A stretch of DNA of 8,871 nucleotides, taken from the NCBI GenBank assembly GCA_021826605.1, contig JAKAZF010000080.1, forward strand, positions 1-8,871, read 5' to 3'. Origin of the DNA: Planctomycetota bacterium. GTDB lineage: Bacteria; Planctomycetota; Phycisphaerae; WQYP01. Shown piece by piece: positions 5,489 through 8,871 of this stretch. Within the stretch, counting starts at the first letter, position 1, and every line of letters starts with the position of its first letter. Position numbers and translations under genes: made by a program. Below the pieces are notes generated by a model, which made no database searches, was not told the origin of the DNA, and saw nothing but the letters and a program-made list of their open reading frames with translations.

Positions 5489-6271
5489 TTGACCGCCCAT
5501 TATTTGCCATTAACTCATTCCCCCGCCCATGATGCCCGGGGCGATAGCTGGATTGAAAAATTATGGAATGCCGGCGAGCGGCTGCTGGTCAATGGTCAAT
5601 ATGGTGCCGCGCGCCGCGAACTTGAAGCCGCCGAGGCCGCTGCCTTTCATCGGCGCAATGCAGCGCTTCTCACGCGCATCTATCTGCCCCTGCTCGAGGC
5701 CTGTCGGCAAGTTCGGCAGCTTTCCACCGAAGGATTAATTTCCATCCACGTACTTTCCCAAACCCGTCGCTCTATCCGTGCACAGATGAATCACTTTGAA
5801 TCATATGGTGGGGGAGTGCTGATTTCCGATGCGCCTGCGCGTTGTCGAATGTTCGCGCGGCAGGCGCGTGTGAGCCGTTCTCCCATTGAATGTTTAATGT
5901 TGCTACGGCATGGCGGGCAGGTGCGAATTGCCAGCCCGCATCAATCCAGATTTTGCCGTGGATTGCCCTTGATATGGCGGTCAGCGGAGCTTGCAGAAAC
6001 ATTACCGGCATCGCCGGAGCAAATATGTGTCGCGCTGCCTCCAGCGGGCGATTACATGCCAGGTGCGCCAGGGCATACAGGCGCAGCCGAATCTATTATT
6101 CTGCTCTATGAGGCACTGGCCTTAAAACAGTTACATCAATGGAAGCTGCCATCCGGTGGTTGGCCACTGATGGCGGCATTGCGGCACATACGTCTTATTG
6201 ATATGGCGTGCGAGCCGATTACGATTCGTCTGCTCCGCGAGGCCGAGACATTGGCCGCTCAAAGTCCGTGA
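5489..6271 (+). CDS. Unrecognised protein with TPR-like helical N-terminus
   Basis: This 260-residue protein starts at TTG, supported by GGAGG 7 bases upstream. I do not recognise the family. Residues 20-75 are strongly helical and alanine-rich (WNAGERLLVNGQYGAARREL, then EAAEAAAFHRRNAALLTRIY), resembling one or two tetratricopeptide-like helix pairs. LLEACRQVRQLSTEG (68-82) continues this. The central part contains SPIECLMLLRHGGQVRIA, and the C-terminal third includes GAAESIILLYEALALKQL, helical. No signal peptide or membrane segment is apparent, so it is probably cytoplasmic. No catalytic motif is visible. It could once have been the last gene of the fabZ-like/xerD transcript, now split from it by the inserted element; that is inference. 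Its stop overlaps the end of the opposite-strand gene by 13 bp. Confidence 0.75.
   Translation: MTAHYLPLTHSPAHDARGDSWIEKLWNAGERLLVNGQYGAARRELEAAEAAAFHRRNAALLTRIYLPLLEACRQVRQLSTEGLISIHVLSQTRRSIRAQMNHFESYGGGVLISDAPARCRMFARQARVSRSPIECLMLLRHGGQVRIASPHQSRFCRGLPLIWRSAELAETLPASPEQICVALPPAGDYMPGAPGHTGAAESIILLYEALALKQLHQWKLPSGGWPLMAALRHIRLIDMACEPITIRLLREAETLAAQSP
6259..6271. other. 13-bp tail-to-tail gene overlap
   Basis: The plus-strand gene ends with TGA at 6269-6271 and the minus-strand PAS-GGDEF-EAL gene ends with TGA read from 6261 to 6259. The two coding regions therefore share 13 bp, and no terminator hairpin fits between them. Each transcript must run into the other gene. Confidence 0.85.
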
Positions 6272-8871
6272 CCGCCAACGGCAATTCCCGGTGCCTTACC
6301 GACCACTTTGACTTGAAAAGTGTCCTTTATTTTGGCTGATGGATCGCAATCTCCACAGACCGATTGCGAGAACTGATCCATCGGCATCGGCTTGGCGAAG
6401 TAAAATCCCTGGTACGATTCACACCCACGCACGCGCAAAAATTCAAGCTGCTCGGCGGTTTCAACTCCCTCCGCCACCACATGAAGATTATGATGCTGGG
6501 CCACCGCCAGTATGGCCTCAATCAATGCGGCATCATTGGGGTTCTTGGGCGCGTCCTTGATAAACGACCGGTCAATTTTCAGTTCGCTGATGGGCAGTTT
6601 TTTCAGATAACTCAGGGATGAATAACCCGTGCCGAAATCGTCAATCGATACATCAATTCCCAATTCACGCAATTGGTTGATTTTATTTATCGAGTCATCC
6701 ACATCTTCCAGGACGGTACCTTCGGTAATTTCAACAACCAACAGCTTCGGATTGGCATGCGTCAAACGCAGAACAGCCCGCAGCCGTCCCACAAAGCGCG
6801 ACGTACGGAATTGAATCGGGCTCACGTTCACCGCCAACCGCAGTTCATGTCCCGAATCACTCAACCATTTAATAAGTCGGCAGGTTTCATGCAGGACGAA
6901 TTCGCCTATCGGAATAATCAGGCCGGTTTCTTCTGCAATGGGGATAAAGTCGGCCGGCGATACCATGCCATGCTGCGCGCTTTGCCACCGCAGCAATGCC
7001 TCGCCGCCCAGCCATACGCCATAACCAATAACATGAGGATGATTAAAAACGCGCAATTCGTGCTTCGCCATAGCGTGCCGCAGGGCCGACTGCAAGGTGA
7101 GTCGCGATTCCACGGCTTTTTGCATCGACTCTTCATAATAGCCGCATCCATTGCGTCCATTTTCTTTGACACGAAATACCGCCGTATCCGCCTGCTTGAA
7201 GAGTTCCTCCGCGGTCGTGGCGGTGCCGGGAAAAATAGTCAAACCAAAACTGGCGGTTATGTAGTGCTCAAATTCGCCCAGTAAAAACGGCTTGGCAAGG
7301 GCCTTTTTCAGTCGATCCGCTACCCTGCGGGCAGCTTGGGCGGTGCTGGCGGCGTCTTTTCCCAACATGGGCAGCACCAGTCCAAATTCATCGCCCCCCA
7401 AACGCGCCAATGTATCTTCTGTCCGCAGCACTTCAGAAAACCGGCCGGCCACCTGTCGCAGCAGGGCGTCACCTGTGGTGTATCCACGCCCCTCGTTAAG
7501 TCGCCGGAAGTGATCCAAATCGACCATGATCACGGCACCAAACGCCTTGCTACCGGATGTGAGCGCCATCGCCCGCTCTACCCGATCAACAAACAGGCGG
7601 CGGTTAGGCAGACCGGTTACCTCATCATTAAACGCCAATTGCTCCACTTCCTGCTCTGCAATTTTGCGCGCCGTGATGTCGTTCTGCACGGCCAGATAAT
7701 GCGTTACCTTGCCGGTGGCGTCTTTAATAGCGGATACGGTAAGTTCTACCCAAATGGGCCTTCCCGCCTTGGTATGATCGCGCAAGGTGGTCTGCAGTAA
7801 AACGCCTTGGGCAAGGCGCTCTTTGGTTTGATTGTCATTTTCACTGAATTGCTGGGTGCCCTGCAAAAAGCGCGCCGCCCGTCCCTTTACTTCGTCCAGC
7901 TTGTAGCCGGTGAGCGACTCAAAAGCGTGGTTAACATAGACGATGGGGGTGTGTGCCTTTGTTGCGTCACACAGCACGATGCCGTTGGATGCCGACGCAA
8001 CGATCTGCTTGAATATTCTCAAGGATTCGTCCGCCTTCTGCCGCTCAAACGGGGCCTTGATCCCCTGAAGAAATACATATCGGGCGGTGTAAAAGGTGGC
8101 CAGCAGCAGACCAATATGTGCGGCCAATTGCGGCGCAATGCTCCGCCCCGGGCTTATAGCCTCATCAAGTACCATCATCGCCATACTGGTGTATGCGACC
8201 GTAAGATCACCCAAAGCCGCGGTATCCGCACTGAAACTTGCCCGCATCGCCTGCATCCCTCCATTGACCAGTAAGACCAGGCAGATGACCGCCAGTATTC
8301 CCCCCGCGTTGTCAGGCAGCAGTTGCAATCGAAACGCATCATGCTTAATCGGTGTCGAAAATACGACCCAATAGCCGCCCGCCACCGCAAGTATCGATGC
8401 CAAAATGAGCATGAGACGCGATGGCAAAGCGCACTCGCAGCGTGAACGCCAAAAAAAGCCCGCCATGGCCAGTGATAGCACCACCACCACGGTTGCCAAC
8501 AGTGCCAGCCAATCGCCCTCGTTACCCGTTGCTGCGCTGAACAGCCCGGCAACCGTCAGTACGTGGCCCACATCAAAAATGCCCGCCATCAGAAACCCGA
8601 GCGACAGGAATAAAAAATCCCGCGTGCCGGACCGGACAAATGCCGAGATGCCCAGCAAAAAGACCGTTACACAAACGGCGACATTGCCGCTGCCCAGCAC
8701 CGTGTGAATCTGCACCCAGCGGGTATGGTTGATCACGTCCGCCAGATGGCCGGCCAGCCAGGGCAGAAGTATGGTCGGCAGGCTTACCAGCAGCATGGCG
8801 ATAACCAACTTTACGAGGTGCCGCTGCCCATTGAAATCCTCGGTACTGAATGAACCATCTGCACATACGCG
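6259..8871 (-). CDS. Membrane-bound PAS-GGDEF-EAL cyclic-di-GMP protein (5' end beyond window)
   Basis: Residues are counted from the first usable start in the window, a TTG at 8808 (849 aa). That TTG has no Shine-Dalgarno and the frame stays open to the right edge, so the true start is probably outside. About seven to eight hydrophobic segments (1-248) resemble a MASE3-type sensor, e.g. FLFLSLGFLMAGIFDVGHVLT (65-85). A LOV-like PAS domain (262-383) follows. The GGDEF domain (390-560) has DLDHF (430-434), an intact GGDEF (471-475) and a product-inhibition RxxD (462-465), so cyclase activity is plausible. The EAL domain (570-815) has EALLRW (603-608), N661, E693, DDFGTGYS (723-730), K744, EGVET (780-784) and Q800, so the phosphodiesterase set looks complete, although the usual YQP is NHP (589-591). 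It would set local c-di-GMP levels at the inner membrane in response to an unknown signal. It converges on the preceding gene. Confidence 0.93.
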   Translation of the reverse strand, partial: RVCADGSFSTEDFNGQRHLVKLVIAMLLVSLPTILLPWLAGHLADVINHTRWVQIHTVLGSGNVAVCVTVFLLGISAFVRSGTRDFLFLSLGFLMAGIFDVGHVLTVAGLFSAATGNEGDWLALLATVVVVLSLAMAGFFWRSRCECALPSRLMLILASILAVAGGYWVVFSTPIKHDAFRLQLLPDNAGGILAVICLVLLVNGGMQAMRASFSADTAALGDLTVAYTSMAMMVLDEAISPGRSIAPQLAAHIGLLLATFYTARYVFLQGIKAPFERQKADESLRIFKQIVASASNGIVLCDATKAHTPIVYVNHAFESLTGYKLDEVKGRAARFLQGTQQFSENDNQTKERLAQGVLLQTTLRDHTKAGRPIWVELTVSAIKDATGKVTHYLAVQNDITARKIAEQEVEQLAFNDEVTGLPNRRLFVDRVERAMALTSGSKAFGAVIMVDLDHFRRLNEGRGYTTGDALLRQVAGRFSEVLRTEDTLARLGGDEFGLVLPMLGKDAASTAQAARRVADRLKKALAKPFLLGEFEHYITASFGLTIFPGTATTAEELFKQADTAVFRVKENGRNGCGYYEESMQKAVESRLTLQSALRHAMAKHELRVFNHPHVIGYGVWLGGEALLRWQSAQHGMVSPADFIPIAEETGLIIPIGEFVLHETCRLIKWLSDSGHELRLAVNVSPIQFRTSRFVGRLRAVLRLTHANPKLLVVEITEGTVLEDVDDSINKINQLRELGIDVSIDDFGTGYSSLSYLKKLPISELKIDRSFIKDAPKNPNDAALIEAILAVAQHHNLHVVAEGVETAEQLEFLRVRGCESYQGFYFAKPMPMDQFSQSVCGDCDPSAKIKDTFQVKVVGKAPGIAVGGHGL

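Noticed and set aside
6673..7284. Long plus-strand open frames opposite the GGDEF-EAL gene
   Set aside because: They are antisense shadows of a gene with unmistakable GGDEF and EAL motifs and have no motifs of their own.
1..8871. CRISPR array, phage genes, toxin-antitoxin pair or defence island
   Set aside because: No regularly spaced repeats, no phage structural or Cas motifs, and no adjacent pair of small genes with toxin-like features were seen on either strand.

Overview
The window looks like chromosomal DNA of a planctomycete, most likely a Phycisphaerae-type lineage. This is inferred from family resemblance, not a database search. The basis is the planctomycete style of the FabZ-like dehydratase, a UvrC-related protein with a decayed nuclease domain, a stand-alone GspG-like pseudopilin and a short histone H1-like (Hc1) protein. 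Base composition is moderately GC-rich, and AT-rich patches lie mainly between genes.

Layout. A tRNA-Tyr(GTA) gene sits at the left edge on the minus strand with a good promoter. Diverging from it is a type II-like pseudopilin (382-921, +). A thiol peroxidase preceded by a lipoprotein signal peptide (971-1585, -) converges on the pseudopilin. It diverges from a 69-residue Hc1-like protein (1925-2134, +) across about 340 bases of non-coding DNA. After a 386-base gap holding two hairpins and a strong sigma70-like promoter comes a tight plus-strand cluster: a FabZ-family dehydratase (2521-2994), a UvrC N-terminal-half homologue (2994-4280, one base of overlap) and a XerD-type tyrosine recombinase (about 4303-5235). 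A 162-bp element with imperfect terminal inverted repeats, resembling a MITE, follows. It ends only 9 bases before the Shine-Dalgarno sequence of an unrecognised helical protein (5489-6271, TTG start). That gene overlaps tail-to-tail by 13 bp with a large membrane-anchored PAS-GGDEF-EAL protein on the minus strand. The latter stays open to the right edge and is probably 5' truncated here.

How they fit together. No single pathway links the genes. The fabZ/uvrC-like/xerD run is probably one transcript from the promoter at 2378-2406, joining an acyl-ACP dehydratase, a DNA-repair-related protein and a chromosome-dimer recombinase. The most interesting points are: (1) the UvrC homologue, whose GIY-YIG active site looks lost while a four-cysteine iron-sulfur-type motif and the UVR-like helix remain; (2) the probable lipoprotein form of thiol peroxidase; (3) the MITE-like insertion placed directly in front of a translation start; (4) the LOV-like PAS domain without the photoactive cysteine in the c-di-GMP protein. 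I found no CRISPR array, phage genes or clear new defence system.
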